From positions 4,057,785 through 4,121,784 of the forward strand of contig OZ255630.1 in assembly GCA_965276825.1 (NCBI GenBank): 64,000 bases of DNA, in the 5' to 3' direction. The notes under the pieces were generated by a model. It saw nothing but the letters and a program-made list of their open reading frames with translations, was not told where the DNA came from and did no database searches. The DNA is from G965276765 sp965276825. GTDB taxonomy: Bacteria; Actinomycetota; Acidimicrobiia; Acidimicrobiales; Palsa-688. Below are positions 8,618 to 16,763 of this stretch, piece after piece; within the stretch, counting starts at the first letter, position 1, and each line of letters starts with the position of its first letter. The translations under genes were made by a program, and so were the position numbers.

Positions 8618-8842
8618 GACCTACAGCGGACCGTGGGCAGGAACCTGCGGCGCTACCGGCAAGCCCAGAACCTGAGCCAGGAAGCCTTCGCCGACCTGCT
8701 GGGCCTGCACCGCACCTACACGGGAGGCATCGAGCGAGGAGAGCGCAACCTCACCCTGAAGTCCGTCGAGCGGCTCGCTGACCGCCTGAACCTCGACCCC
8801 CTCACGCTGCTCCACGAAGCGGCGTCCCATCCAGATGTCTGA
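8609..8842 (+). CDS. XRE-family transcriptional regulator (controller-like)
   Basis: 77 residues, a single lambda-repressor-type HTH over residues 8-66: VGRNLRRYRQAQNLSQEAFA, then LLGLHRTYTGGIERGERNL and a final helix. Size and layout match the controller (C) proteins of restriction-modification systems. It converges with a methyltransferase-nuclease gene only 110 nt away. GTG 8609 is the start used; no classical ribosome site other than the overlapping GGAGGG is seen. Confidence 0.75.
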   Translation: MEGDLQRTVGRNLRRYRQAQNLSQEAFADLLGLHRTYTGGIERGERNLTLKSVERLADRLNLDPLTLLHEAASHPDV

Positions 8843-8870
8843 CGCAAACCCCCAGCCCGCCTTCCCGTCC

Positions 8871-8885
8871 GGGGCTTCGAGCCCC
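8871..8885. terminator. hairpin between convergent genes
   Basis: Perfect 6-bp stem GGGGCT/AGCCCC with a TCG loop, between the stops of the XRE gene and the methyltransferase gene. It may serve both directions; no T-run follows. Confidence 0.4.
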
Positions 8886-8953
8886 TACTTCGAGCGAGTG
8901 GCCGATCGCTGACGACGCTCGTGCGGTCCGGAAGAAACGTCCGTGAAGCTCGG

Positions 8954-10585
8954 CTAGTGGTCGAAGCCGATGCTGAGCTGGTTATCGTCTCGGATGACCC
9001 GCCGGGCCTGGGTGTAGGCGGGCACATGGTTCGGCATCGCGGGACGCTTTCCGGCGAGGATCTCTGCGACGGTGATGAGCTGGAGCTTCGGGTACGCCTG
9101 CCCTGTCAGCTCGTAGGTGTATGACCCCGACTTGTTGGCGTCGTCGACCATTCCCGGCGTCGGCTTCTCCATGGTGATGAGGATGCCCATCGAAGCCTTG
9201 TCTCGCTCGACCGTGCCCATCAGGTCGCGCGTCATCGACGGGTTCAGTGACTTGCCGCCCTTTACGGAGATCAGGGCTCGGCTGAAGTTCTTCCAGGTGT
9301 TGTCGAGCGGGAAGCGGATCACACCGTCAATCCCCTTGTCGCCGACCTGCTTCTCGTTCGCTCGACCACCGATGGCGGTGACCGCCCACCGCTCGAAGTC
9401 GAAGGCGTTGGCGTCGAACAAGGCATGCGCTCCAGCAAGATCGTGTGGGATGCCGACAACCTTGTAGCCTTTGGCGACCTCCGGGCCGTAGATGTCAGCG
9501 AGGCGGTTCTGGATCAACGCTATGGACAGGAAGGAGATGTCGATCCCCAACCAGGAGCGCCCGAGTTTCTGGGCAGCGTCGATCGTCGTACCGCACCCGC
9601 AGAACGGGTCCAGGACAACGTCGCCGGGATTGCTCGACGCCGTGAGGATTCTCTCTAGCAGAGCGACTGGCTTCTGGGTGGGGTAGCCCAGCCGCTCGGT
9701 TGCACGGGAGTTGATTGGGAAGATGTCGGTCCACACGTTTCCTGCGACGCTGCCCTCCTGCTCATCCAGGTACCGCTTCAACTGTGGTCGCTTGTCTTTC
9801 GAGTTCGGATACCAGATCCGGCCCTCAGCGTCCAGCTTCGCCATCGTCTCTCCTGAGTAGCGCCACCCGTTGGTAGGCGAAGCGTGCCCGTTCCACTCGT
9901 AGGTCAGGTTCGGTCGCGGGTTCGGGCTTGTCATGTTGTCCAGCCGGTACCTGCGGCCGTCGTCATCAACGAAGCGGTATTTCCCTGCCAGATACTCGTC
10001 GGTGTGCGGCAGGAACAGCGGATTCCAGGTCACGTCGGCCGACTTGCCGTAGTAGAGAATGATGTCGGCGTTCGGGCTCCACCGCTTGGCGTCGTTGTGG
10101 GTGGTGGTCCGCAGCCAGGTGATCTCGCCCCGGAACATGGTTGGCCCGAACACGGCGTCGAGCACGATTTTCAGGTAGTGGGAGGCGGTCGGGTCGCAGT
10201 GCAGGTACAGGGAACCTGTCGGTTTCAGGACACGATGCAGTTCCACGAGTCGCGTGGTCATCATGACCAAGTACGCGAGCACGTCGTTGTCGCCGAGCAG
10301 CCGCCGTAGAGCGTCGATAGCGTCAGCGACCTTGGTGGGCGTGGTGTCGCTCCGGACCAGCTCGTCAAACTCTGCCTCGGACTGCTGGCTCCATGTCCAG
10401 GTGTCGTCGAAGGCTTCGATCTGGGCCTGGGCGTCCTCGCCGCTCTTGGTCCGGAACAGGACGTTGTAGGAGCGGTTCGAGTTGAACGGCGGGTCCAGGT
10501 AGATGAGGTCTACGAAGTCGTCCGCTACATGCTTGCGGAGGATTTCGAGGTTGTCGCCGTAGTAGAGCCGGTTCCCGGTGGGCAC
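8954..10585 (-). CDS. beta-class DNA methyltransferase fused to Mrr-like nuclease domain
   Basis: 543 residues. The catalytic motif IV DPPF (31-34) precedes the AdoMet-binding motif DPFCGCGTT (326-334), the order of beta-class N6-adenine/N4-cytosine methyltransferases. Between them lies a target-recognition region with a YPTQKP motif at 301-306. After residue 395 an Mrr-like PD-(D/E)xK domain follows: FERWAVTAIGGRANE, GIDG (418-421) and SVKGG (440-444). One polypeptide may thus modify DNA and cut it; in this family the nuclease part could also only bind. GTG 10585 starts at the first beta strand (NRLYYGDNLEIL). It belongs with the XRE gene as a probable restriction-modification unit. Confidence 0.88.
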   Translation of the reverse strand: MPTGNRLYYGDNLEILRKHVADDFVDLIYLDPPFNSNRSYNVLFRTKSGEDAQAQIEAFDDTWTWSQQSEAEFDELVRSDTTPTKVADAIDALRRLLGDNDVLAYLVMMTTRLVELHRVLKPTGSLYLHCDPTASHYLKIVLDAVFGPTMFRGEITWLRTTTHNDAKRWSPNADIILYYGKSADVTWNPLFLPHTDEYLAGKYRFVDDDGRRYRLDNMTSPNPRPNLTYEWNGHASPTNGWRYSGETMAKLDAEGRIWYPNSKDKRPQLKRYLDEQEGSVAGNVWTDIFPINSRATERLGYPTQKPVALLERILTASSNPGDVVLDPFCGCGTTIDAAQKLGRSWLGIDISFLSIALIQNRLADIYGPEVAKGYKVVGIPHDLAGAHALFDANAFDFERWAVTAIGGRANEKQVGDKGIDGVIRFPLDNTWKNFSRALISVKGGKSLNPSMTRDLMGTVERDKASMGILITMEKPTPGMVDDANKSGSYTYELTGQAYPKLQLITVAEILAGKRPAMPNHVPAYTQARRVIRDDNQLSIGFDH

Positions 10586-10598
10586 GTCGAGAGAATAC

Positions 10599-10643
10599 GC
10601 ACGCGCAGAGAACCCCGACCGGAGCCGAGGTTCTCGCGCGTGC
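10599..10643 (-). promoter_or_regulatory. leader hairpin before the methyltransferase start
   Basis: Inverted repeat of about 15 bp (GCACGCGCAGAGAACC against GGTTCTCGCGCGTGC, one bulged A) with a 14-nt loop, ending 14 nt before GTG 10585. It could control translation or transcription of the methyltransferase. Confidence 0.45.
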
Positions 10644-10715
10644 TGCCGTCGGATCTCGGAGCCCGAACTTCCGGGGCACCTTCCTGGTCGCGGTGCCTTC
10701 GGTCCGGTAGACAGG

Positions 10716-10802
10716 TCACTTGACCTGCCGTTTGGAGTAGGTCGGCTCGTCCCTTCGACGGTCGACGTCCTTCAGCAAACGGATCGTGTCCCGGACAGCC
10801 AT
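10716..10802 (-). CDS. 28-residue leader-type ORF
   Basis: Starts MAVRDTIRLLKDVDRRRDEP and ends SKRQVK. It is preceded by an unusually strong ribosome site (GAGGAGAAGG, about 4 nt before ATG 10802). It lies 130 nt upstream of the methyltransferase on the same strand, with the hairpin in between. The peptide is highly charged. It could be a leader peptide or the beheaded start of a lost gene. Confidence 0.4.
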   Translation of the reverse strand: MAVRDTIRLLKDVDRRRDEPTYSKRQVK

Positions 10803-10841
10803 GGCCTTCTCCTCCTCTAAGGTGCCGGAAGCGGCTCCGGG

Positions 10842-11123
10842 GTGGCCGACCTCGGCACCCTCGACCTGCTCTCCGGACTGGCCGGGGAGGCGGCCGTGCG
10901 CGAGGAGACCGTGACCGCGGACCTGCGGGACGGGAGGCGGACCCGGGCGTCGTCGACCACCTACCGGCGCCTCGCCCCGTCCGACGAGCTGCGCCGCATC
11001 CGGCCGGGCGACGCCGTGCTCATCTATGGGCACCTGCCCGTCGCCCGTCTCTGCCTGCGGCCGTGGTTCGCCGACCGCGAGCTGCGCCGGCGGGCGCGGA
11101 CCCCGGCCCGCCGGCGGACCTGA
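10842..11123 (+). pseudogene. C-terminal remnant of a conjugative coupling protein (TraG/VirD4-like)
   Basis: 93 residues open from GTG 10842. The segment RIRPGDAVLIYGHLPVARL followed by LRPWFADRELRRRA matches, from memory, the extreme C-terminus of actinobacterial type IV coupling-protein relatives, which are several hundred residues long. No ATPase domain is present upstream, so this is read as a stub left by deletion. It marks a likely right boundary of the mobile DNA that fills the start of the window. Confidence 0.45.
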
Positions 11124-11150
11124 CCAGCCGCCGACCTGTGGCGTCGGCTC

Positions 11151-11954
11151 TCACGAACCCACGTCCCACGACACGGTCACGAGCGTCGTCGCCGTCGGGC
11201 CGAGCTCGACCAGCGCGGCCCGCACGTCGGCGTCCCGGGAAGGGTCCAGGCACAGCCGCCGGCGGACGAGGGCCACCTGGTCGGCATCGTGGACCTCCGA
11301 CGTGCCGGCCGGCCGCGTCGTGGTCGTCACCACCGGATCCCGTCCCGTCTCGCGGACCACCTCCACCAACAGCTCCGCCGACGGCTCGTCGGGCCGCGGC
11401 AGGCCCCAGAAGCGCGCCCACAGGGGGTCGAGGCCGCTCATCGGGTGGCGACCCGTCAGCTCGACCACGACCCGGCGCCCGGCGTGACCGGTCAACGCCG
11501 ACACGAACGGACCGATGGCGGCCACGTTGTAGACGACGTGGTGGCAGACCACGACGTCAGCGGGAGCCACCACGCCGGCGACATCCGGCCAGGTCCCCTC
11601 GACCTCGTCGTGCCCGACGCCGAGTCCCGCCGCGGCCGACGCGAAGTTGGCCAGCATGGCCGCCGACGGGTCGACACCGGTCACCGACGTCGCCGGTGGG
11701 ACCAGGGCCATCGACGCCGCCCCCCCGCCGCACCCGACGTCGAGGACACGGCCGGCGGCGCCGAGTGCCGCCACCGCAGCCGCCCTGGAGGTGTCGAGTC
11801 CCGGGCGGGCCGACACCGTGAACCGCCCCGGAGGCAGGGCCCAGGGTGACTCGGGCGCCGCGGCCAGGATCCGGTCGGGGATGGCCCAAGCCGCCAGCGC
11901 CTCCGCCCAGCGAGACGCAGCCGAGCCCGGGTCGGTCGCCTGCCGGTCGTCCAC
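11151..11954 (-). CDS. class I SAM-dependent methyltransferase
   Basis: 267 residues from GTG 11954. The AdoMet-binding motif I is VLDVGCGGGAASM at about 85-97, followed by the acidic strand-2 end VTGVDPSAAML and a motif at ADVVVCHHVVYNV. It is a complete Rossmann methyltransferase with an N-terminal helical cap; the substrate is unknown. It is divergent from murT with about 260 nt between the starts. The frame stays open far upstream, but that part is antisense to murT. Confidence 0.8.
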   Translation of the reverse strand: MDDRQATDPGSAASRWAEALAAWAIPDRILAAAPESPWALPPGRFTVSARPGLDTSRAAAVAALGAAGRVLDVGCGGGAASMALVPPATSVTGVDPSAAMLANFASAAAGLGVGHDEVEGTWPDVAGVVAPADVVVCHHVVYNVAAIGPFVSALTGHAGRRVVVELTGRHPMSGLDPLWARFWGLPRPDEPSAELLVEVVRETGRDPVVTTTTRPAGTSEVHDADQVALVRRRLCLDPSRDADVRAALVELGPTATTLVTVSWDVGS

Positions 11955-12213
11955 GTGGCCCAGGATCGCGCCCCGGCGCTCCCCCCAGCGGGGCACCGAC
12001 GTCTGCGGTCGCTGGACCGCGGTGGACGCGCCCGAGCGATCGGAGATCGCGGGAGCTCTGCGGATCGACCGGAGACCGGACGGGGCAAGAGCCGGGGGCG
12101 GCCGGACGGTACCCTGCAGCATCGTCGGCACCGACCCCCGCACCGCCGTCACGACGTCCCTCCCCGGCCGGCTCCCGCCACGGACGAGCATCGCCGCCCG
12201 CTCGGGCCTGGCG

Positions 12214-13452
12214 GTGTCCGGTCTGTCGCGCCGCCTCGGGCGCGGTGGTGGCTCCGTGGTGGGCGGCCGGGTCATGCTGGCCGTCGACCCGGGTGCGCTG
12301 CGCCATCTGGCCGCTGGGCGCCGGTCGTGCCTGGTGTCGGGGACCAACGGCAAGACGACCACGACCAGCCTGCTCGCCGCCGCACTGGCCACGGGCGGTC
12401 CGGTCGCCACCAACCTGCTCGGCGCCAACCTGCCGCCCGGGTTGGCGTCCGCCCTCGCCGAGGACCGGTCGGCGGGTGTGGCCGTCCTCGAGGTCGACGA
12501 GGCGTGGCTGGCGCGGGTCGTCGACGCGACCGGTCCGTACGTGGTGCTCCTGCTCAATCTCAGCAGGGACCAGCTCGACCGCAACAACGAGGTGAGGACA
12601 CTGGCGTCGGGCTGGCGGCGCGCCCTCGCCGGACGCGCCGCCACGACGGTGGTGGCCAACGCCGACGATCCGCTCGTGGCCTGGGGGGCCGGCGCGGCCG
12701 CCGACGTCCGGTGGGTGGCGGCCGGCCAGCCGTGGACCGCGGACGCGGCCAGCTGCCCGAGCTGTGGCGGCCGCATCACCTTCGCCGATCCGACGGCGCT
12801 GCCCCCCGAGCCGGCCGGAGCGGCCGGGGACGCGTCCGGCTGGGCCTGCTCGTCGTGCGACCACCGCAGGCCGCCGGTGTCGATCTGGTTGGAGGGCGAC
12901 GAGGTGGTGACGAGCACCGGACGCCACGCGCTGGGCTTGACCCTGCCCGGCCGCGCCAACCGGGCCAACGCGGCGATGGCCCTGGCCGCGGCGGTGGCCG
13001 TCGGCGTCGAGCCCGGCGCGGCCCTGGAGGCCATGCGGGCGCAGCGCGAGGTGGTGGGGCGCTACCGCCGGGTCTCGGTCGCGGGCGTCGACGCGAGGAT
13101 GCTCCTGGCCAAGAATCCCGCCGGCTGGCTGGAGGTCCTCGACGTGGTGCTGCCGCCACCCCGCCCGGTGGTGATCGCCATCAACGCCAGGATCGCCGAC
13201 GGCCGGGACCCGTCGTGGTTGTGGGACGTGCCCTTCGAGCGCCTCGCCGGCCGGACGGTGATCGCGTCGGGGGAGCGGGGACGCGACCTCGTCGTGCGCC
13301 TCCACTACGCCGATGTCGAGCACCGCCTCGTGGCCGACCCGGCCGCGGCGGTGGCCGCAGGGGCGGAGGCGGCCAGGGCAGCAGGGTTCGATCGCTTCGA
13401 CGTGGTCGCCAACTACACCTCGTTCCAGGGGCTGCGGCGGGCCCTGCCGTGA
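12214..13452 (+). CDS. murT: lipid II isoglutaminyl synthase, Mur-ligase subunit MurT
   Basis: 412 residues. The Mur ligase P-loop GTNGKTT is at 43-49, the central domain carries a four-Cys zinc ribbon (CPSCGG near 180 and CSSCDH near 213) as in MurT, and the DUF1727 C-terminal domain follows. With GatD it amidates the alpha-carboxyl of D-Glu in lipid II at the cytoplasmic membrane, using ATP and glutamine. GTG 12214 is the in-frame start that keeps the SRRLGRGGGSVVGGRV entry typical of the family; the true start may be slightly upstream. The stop overlaps gatD by 4 nt. Confidence 0.88.
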   Translation: MSGLSRRLGRGGGSVVGGRVMLAVDPGALRHLAAGRRSCLVSGTNGKTTTTSLLAAALATGGPVATNLLGANLPPGLASALAEDRSAGVAVLEVDEAWLARVVDATGPYVVLLLNLSRDQLDRNNEVRTLASGWRRALAGRAATTVVANADDPLVAWGAGAAADVRWVAAGQPWTADAASCPSCGGRITFADPTALPPEPAGAAGDASGWACSSCDHRRPPVSIWLEGDEVVTSTGRHALGLTLPGRANRANAAMALAAAVAVGVEPGAALEAMRAQREVVGRYRRVSVAGVDARMLLAKNPAGWLEVLDVVLPPPRPVVIAINARIADGRDPSWLWDVPFERLAGRTVIASGERGRDLVVRLHYADVEHRLVADPAAAVAAGAEAARAAGFDRFDVVANYTSFQGLRRALP

Positions 13453-14255
13453 CTGGCCCTTCCCCTTCGAGGGTCCGCATCGCGCTGGTGTACCCCGACC
13501 TGCTCGGCACCTACGGCGACTCCGGCAACGCCACCGTCCTCGCCCAGCGCCTCCGGTGGCGGGGGATGGCCTCGGAGGTCACCACCGTCTTGGCCGGCGA
13601 CGCCACGCCGTCCGGATGCGACCTCTACGTCGTCGGGGGCGGCGAGGACCTCCCCCAGGCCCTGGCGGCACGCGACCTCGGTCGCCCCGGCCCGCTGCAC
13701 CGGGCGGTGGGGGCGGGGGCCGTCCTCCTCGCCGTGTGCGCCGGGCTGCAGATCGTCGGGGAGAGCTTCGTCGGGCCCGACGGCGTCGACACCGCCGGCC
13801 TCGGGCTGGTCGAGGCGCGCACCGTTCGCGGCGACGGGCCCCGCGCCGTCGGCGAGCTGGTCGTGGACGCCGACCCCGACAGCGGGCTGCCGGTGCTCAC
13901 CGGCTACGAGAACCACGGCGGCCGCACCCTGCTCGGCGCCGGTGTCCGACCGTCGGGTCAGGTTCGCCACGGGGTCGGCAACGGCCACGGCCTCGGCACC
14001 GACGGGTTCTGGTCGGGGCGCCTGTGGGGGACCTACCTCCACGGGCCGGTGCTCGCCCGCAACCCGGCCCTGGCCGACCTGCTCCTGTCGTGGGTGGTCG
14101 GTGATCTGGCGCCCATCGACGACTCGGTGAGCGAGGACCTGCGGGCCGAGCGCCTGGCCGCCGCCCGGTCGGCCTCCCCGGCGATCGCCTCCCGCCGGCG
14201 CCACCGCGGTCGGATCGCCGCGGCGGTCGCCCGTCGCGCCAGGTCCGCCCGCTGA
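13449..14255 (+). CDS. gatD: lipid II isoglutaminyl synthase, glutaminase subunit GatD
   Basis: 268 residues, a CobB/CobQ-like glutamine amidotransferase. The nucleophile is C97 in LAVCAGLQ and the partner His is H198 in GTYLHGP. It hydrolyses glutamine and passes ammonia to MurT. GTG 13449 overlaps the murT stop. The Arg/Ala-rich tail (last 35 residues) is longer than usual. Its stop shares one base with the pncB start. Confidence 0.88.
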   Translation: MTGPSPSRVRIALVYPDLLGTYGDSGNATVLAQRLRWRGMASEVTTVLAGDATPSGCDLYVVGGGEDLPQALAARDLGRPGPLHRAVGAGAVLLAVCAGLQIVGESFVGPDGVDTAGLGLVEARTVRGDGPRAVGELVVDADPDSGLPVLTGYENHGGRTLLGAGVRPSGQVRHGVGNGHGLGTDGFWSGRLWGTYLHGPVLARNPALADLLLSWVVGDLAPIDDSVSEDLRAERLAAARSASPAIASRRRHRGRIAAAVARRARSAR

Positions 14256-15580
14256 TGCGTCCGGGTTCGACCGCCCTGCTCACGGACCGCTACGAGCTGA
14301 CCATGCTCGACGCTGCGCTGCGCACCGGCGCGGCCGGGGCGGCCGCCACCTTCGAGGTCTTCGCGCGCCGCCTGCCCGAGGGCCGCGGCGCCGGGGTGTT
14401 CGCCGGTCTCGGCCGCCTCCTCGACGCCCTCGAGGCCTTCCGCTTCGGCCCGGAGGAGCGCGCCTGGCTGGCCGAGGCGGGCGTCGTGTCGCCGGCGACC
14501 ATCGACTGGCTCGCCGACTACCGCTTCTCCGGCACCATCGACGCCTACGCGGAGGGGGAGTGGTACACCGCCGGCTCGCCGGTCCTGACCGTCGAGGGCA
14601 CCTTCGCCGAGACGGTCCTGCTCGAGACCATCGTCCTGTCGATCCTCAACCACGACTCGGCCGTCGCCGCGGCGGCCTCGCTCATCGCCGCCGCCGCCGG
14701 CGGGCGGCCGGTGATCGAGATGGGCAGCAGGCGCACGGACCCGGACGCGGCGGTGGCCGCGGCGGTGGCCGCGTGGATCGGCGGCTTCGCCAGCACCTCC
14801 AACCTGCAGGCCGGCCGGCGTCACGGCGTGCCGACGGCCGGCACCGCGGCCCACGCCTTCGTGCTCGCCCACCCGAGCGAGCGGGACGCCTTCGCCGCCC
14901 AGATCGCCTCCGCCGGGGTGGCGACGACCCTGCTCGTCGACACCTTCGACATCGCCGCCGGGATCACCACCGCGATCGACGTGGCCGGCCCTGGCCTCGG
15001 CGCCATCCGCATCGACTCGGGGGACCCGGTCGTCGAGGCCGGCAAGGCCAGGGAGCTGCTCGACGCCCTCGGCGCCACGGCCACGCGGATCGTCGTGACC
15101 GGCGACCTCGACGACCGCATCCTCGCCGACCTGGCGTCGTCACCGGTCGACGGCTACGGCGTCGGGACCAACGTGGTCACCGGCCTCGGCTCGCCGACGG
15201 CGGGGTTCGTCTACAAGCTCGTGGCCGTCGGCGGGGCGGGGGCGGCGCAGCATCCCGTGGCCAAGCTCTCGGTCGGCAAGCAGAGCGTCGGCGGCCGCAA
15301 GCGGGCGTGGCGGGCGAGGTCGACCGGAGGGGACGGCGAGCTCGAGAGCCCGGGGCCGACGGGGGCGGGGCCGGTGCTGGTGGACGTCGTGGCCGGCGGG
15401 GACGAGCCGGTGGTCCTGCCCGGCGACGCCCGGCCGCTGCAGAGGAGGGTGGTCACCGACGGCGAGGTCGTGGAGCGGCGCAGCCCGGCCCGGGCGCGCG
15501 AGTGGCACGAGCGGGTGCGCGCCGAGCGGGCCTCCGACGAGCCGCTGGCCCTCCTGCGGCTCGCCGGCGCGACCCACTAA
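14255..15580 (+). CDS. pncB: nicotinate phosphoribosyltransferase
   Basis: 441 residues, the normal length. Family landmarks are TDRYELTML near residue 10, the FEVFARRLP strand, SILNHDSAVA, EMGSRRTDP and GTAAHAFVLAH, and a phosphate-binding IRIDSGDP near 248. It converts nicotinate and PRPP to nicotinate mononucleotide in the Preiss-Handler NAD salvage route. The start ATG overlaps the gatD stop (TGATG), so murT-gatD-pncB form one operon. The metabolic link to cell-wall amidation is not obvious. Confidence 0.9.
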   Translation: MRPGSTALLTDRYELTMLDAALRTGAAGAAATFEVFARRLPEGRGAGVFAGLGRLLDALEAFRFGPEERAWLAEAGVVSPATIDWLADYRFSGTIDAYAEGEWYTAGSPVLTVEGTFAETVLLETIVLSILNHDSAVAAAASLIAAAAGGRPVIEMGSRRTDPDAAVAAAVAAWIGGFASTSNLQAGRRHGVPTAGTAAHAFVLAHPSERDAFAAQIASAGVATTLLVDTFDIAAGITTAIDVAGPGLGAIRIDSGDPVVEAGKARELLDALGATATRIVVTGDLDDRILADLASSPVDGYGVGTNVVTGLGSPTAGFVYKLVAVGGAGAAQHPVAKLSVGKQSVGGRKRAWRARSTGGDGELESPGPTGAGPVLVDVVAGGDEPVVLPGDARPLQRRVVTDGEVVERRSPARAREWHERVRAERASDEPLALLRLAGATH

Positions 15581-15594
15581 ACCTCCTCCGGGCA

Positions 15595-15600
15595 TAGCCT
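15595..15600 (+). promoter_or_regulatory. -10 element, leaderless LolA-like gene
   Basis: TAGCCT, 6 nt before ATG 15607. It lies just after the pncB stop, so this gene probably has its own promoter. Confidence 0.45.
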
Positions 15601-15606
15601 GGGACC

Positions 15607-16743
15607 ATGTCTTCACATCGCCGTCTGCGCCTGGCCGTGCCGGTCGCCGTGGCCGGGGTCATCGCCGCCGGGAGCTGGGGCTCCACCCTCACGGCGTCGG
15701 CCTCCCCCGACCTTCCCGCCATCAGCGCCTCCAAGCTCGTGGCCAACGTCGAGCGGTCCGACGTCCGCCACCTCTCGGGCACCGTCCGCTGGACGGCCAA
15801 CCTCGGACTTCCCTCGCTGAGCTCGGTCACCAGCGGGAGCGGCCAATCGGGGTCGTCGTCGAGCGGCTTCGACCCGACCTCGCTCCTGTCGGGGACCCAC
15901 ACCTTCTCCTTCGCCACCGACGGCCAGGGTCGCGTCCGGCTCTCGTCGGCTGCGCCGCTGCAGGAGAGCGACCTGGTCGTCAACGGCAACCAGGCGTGGG
16001 TCTCCGAGAGCAGCACCGGCCGCGTGCACCACTACGTGGCCGACGGCCTGTCCTCCCACCGCCCCGACCCGACCGGCATGCGCTCGACCGCCGACGCGGC
16101 GACGCCGGCAGCGGTCGCCGACCGGCTGCTCGCCAACATCCGGGCGTGGTCGACGGCGGTCACCACCACCTCCCCGGTCGACGTGGCCGGTCACGCCGCC
16201 TATCAGCTCCTGCTGACGCCGGACCGCTCCAGCCCGGCCGCCGCCACCTCGACGGTGTCCGACATCGTGATCGCCGTCGACGCAGCCACGGGCATGCCGG
16301 TCCAGGTGACCGTCCACGCCATCGGCCAGTCGGCACCGGCGCTGCAGCTCGGCTTCACGTCGCTCAGCTACGGCGTGCCCCCGGCATCCGACTTCGCTCC
16401 CCTGCAGGGCCTCAGCTCGTCGACCACCGTCGTGCACCCCCACGGTGGGCACCATGCCAAGCCCGACCCGGCGACCCGCCCGGCCAACGGGTCCGTCACC
16501 GGTGTCAGCCTCCTCGGGTCGCGCTGGTCGACGATCGCCGACGTCGCCCCCTCCCAGACGGCCAAGGCCCTGGGCGCCAACCGGTCCAAGATCGACGCGG
16601 TGACGACCGTCGTCAGCGGGTCGTGGGGGACCGGACGCCTGCTCTCGTCGTCGCTGATCAACGCGCTGGTGCTGCCCGACGGGCGTGTGCTCGCCGGGTT
16701 CGTGACGCCTGCGGCTCTCGAGCACGCCGCCATCGGCCGCTGA
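15607..16743 (+). CDS. exported LolA/RseB-like protein
   Basis: 378 residues with a twin-Arg-free Sec signal (basic MSSHRRLRLAVPVAVAGVIA and an ASA cleavage region near 33). The mature part alternates beta strands (HTFSFATDGQGRVRLSS, ESDLVVNGNQAWVSE) as in the half-barrel LolA/RseB fold that binds acyl chains or sigma-E regulators. Such proteins often sit before an ABC exporter, as here with 20 nt to the ATPase gene, so a role as extracytoplasmic partner or sensor is likely. The His/Pro-rich stretch HPHGGHHAKPDP could bind metal. Confidence 0.75.
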   Translation: MSSHRRLRLAVPVAVAGVIAAGSWGSTLTASASPDLPAISASKLVANVERSDVRHLSGTVRWTANLGLPSLSSVTSGSGQSGSSSSGFDPTSLLSGTHTFSFATDGQGRVRLSSAAPLQESDLVVNGNQAWVSESSTGRVHHYVADGLSSHRPDPTGMRSTADAATPAAVADRLLANIRAWSTAVTTTSPVDVAGHAAYQLLLTPDRSSPAAATSTVSDIVIAVDAATGMPVQVTVHAIGQSAPALQLGFTSLSYGVPPASDFAPLQGLSSSTTVVHPHGGHHAKPDPATRPANGSVTGVSLLGSRWSTIADVAPSQTAKALGANRSKIDAVTTVVSGSWGTGRLLSSSLINALVLPDGRVLAGFVTPAALEHAAIGR

Positions 16744-16763
16744 TCCCCACCGACGAGCCCTCG

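Noticed and set aside
11151..13034. 627-codon minus frame
   Set aside because: Only the first 267 codons from GTG 11954 form a methyltransferase; the rest is antisense to murT and Ala/Arg/Pro-rich.
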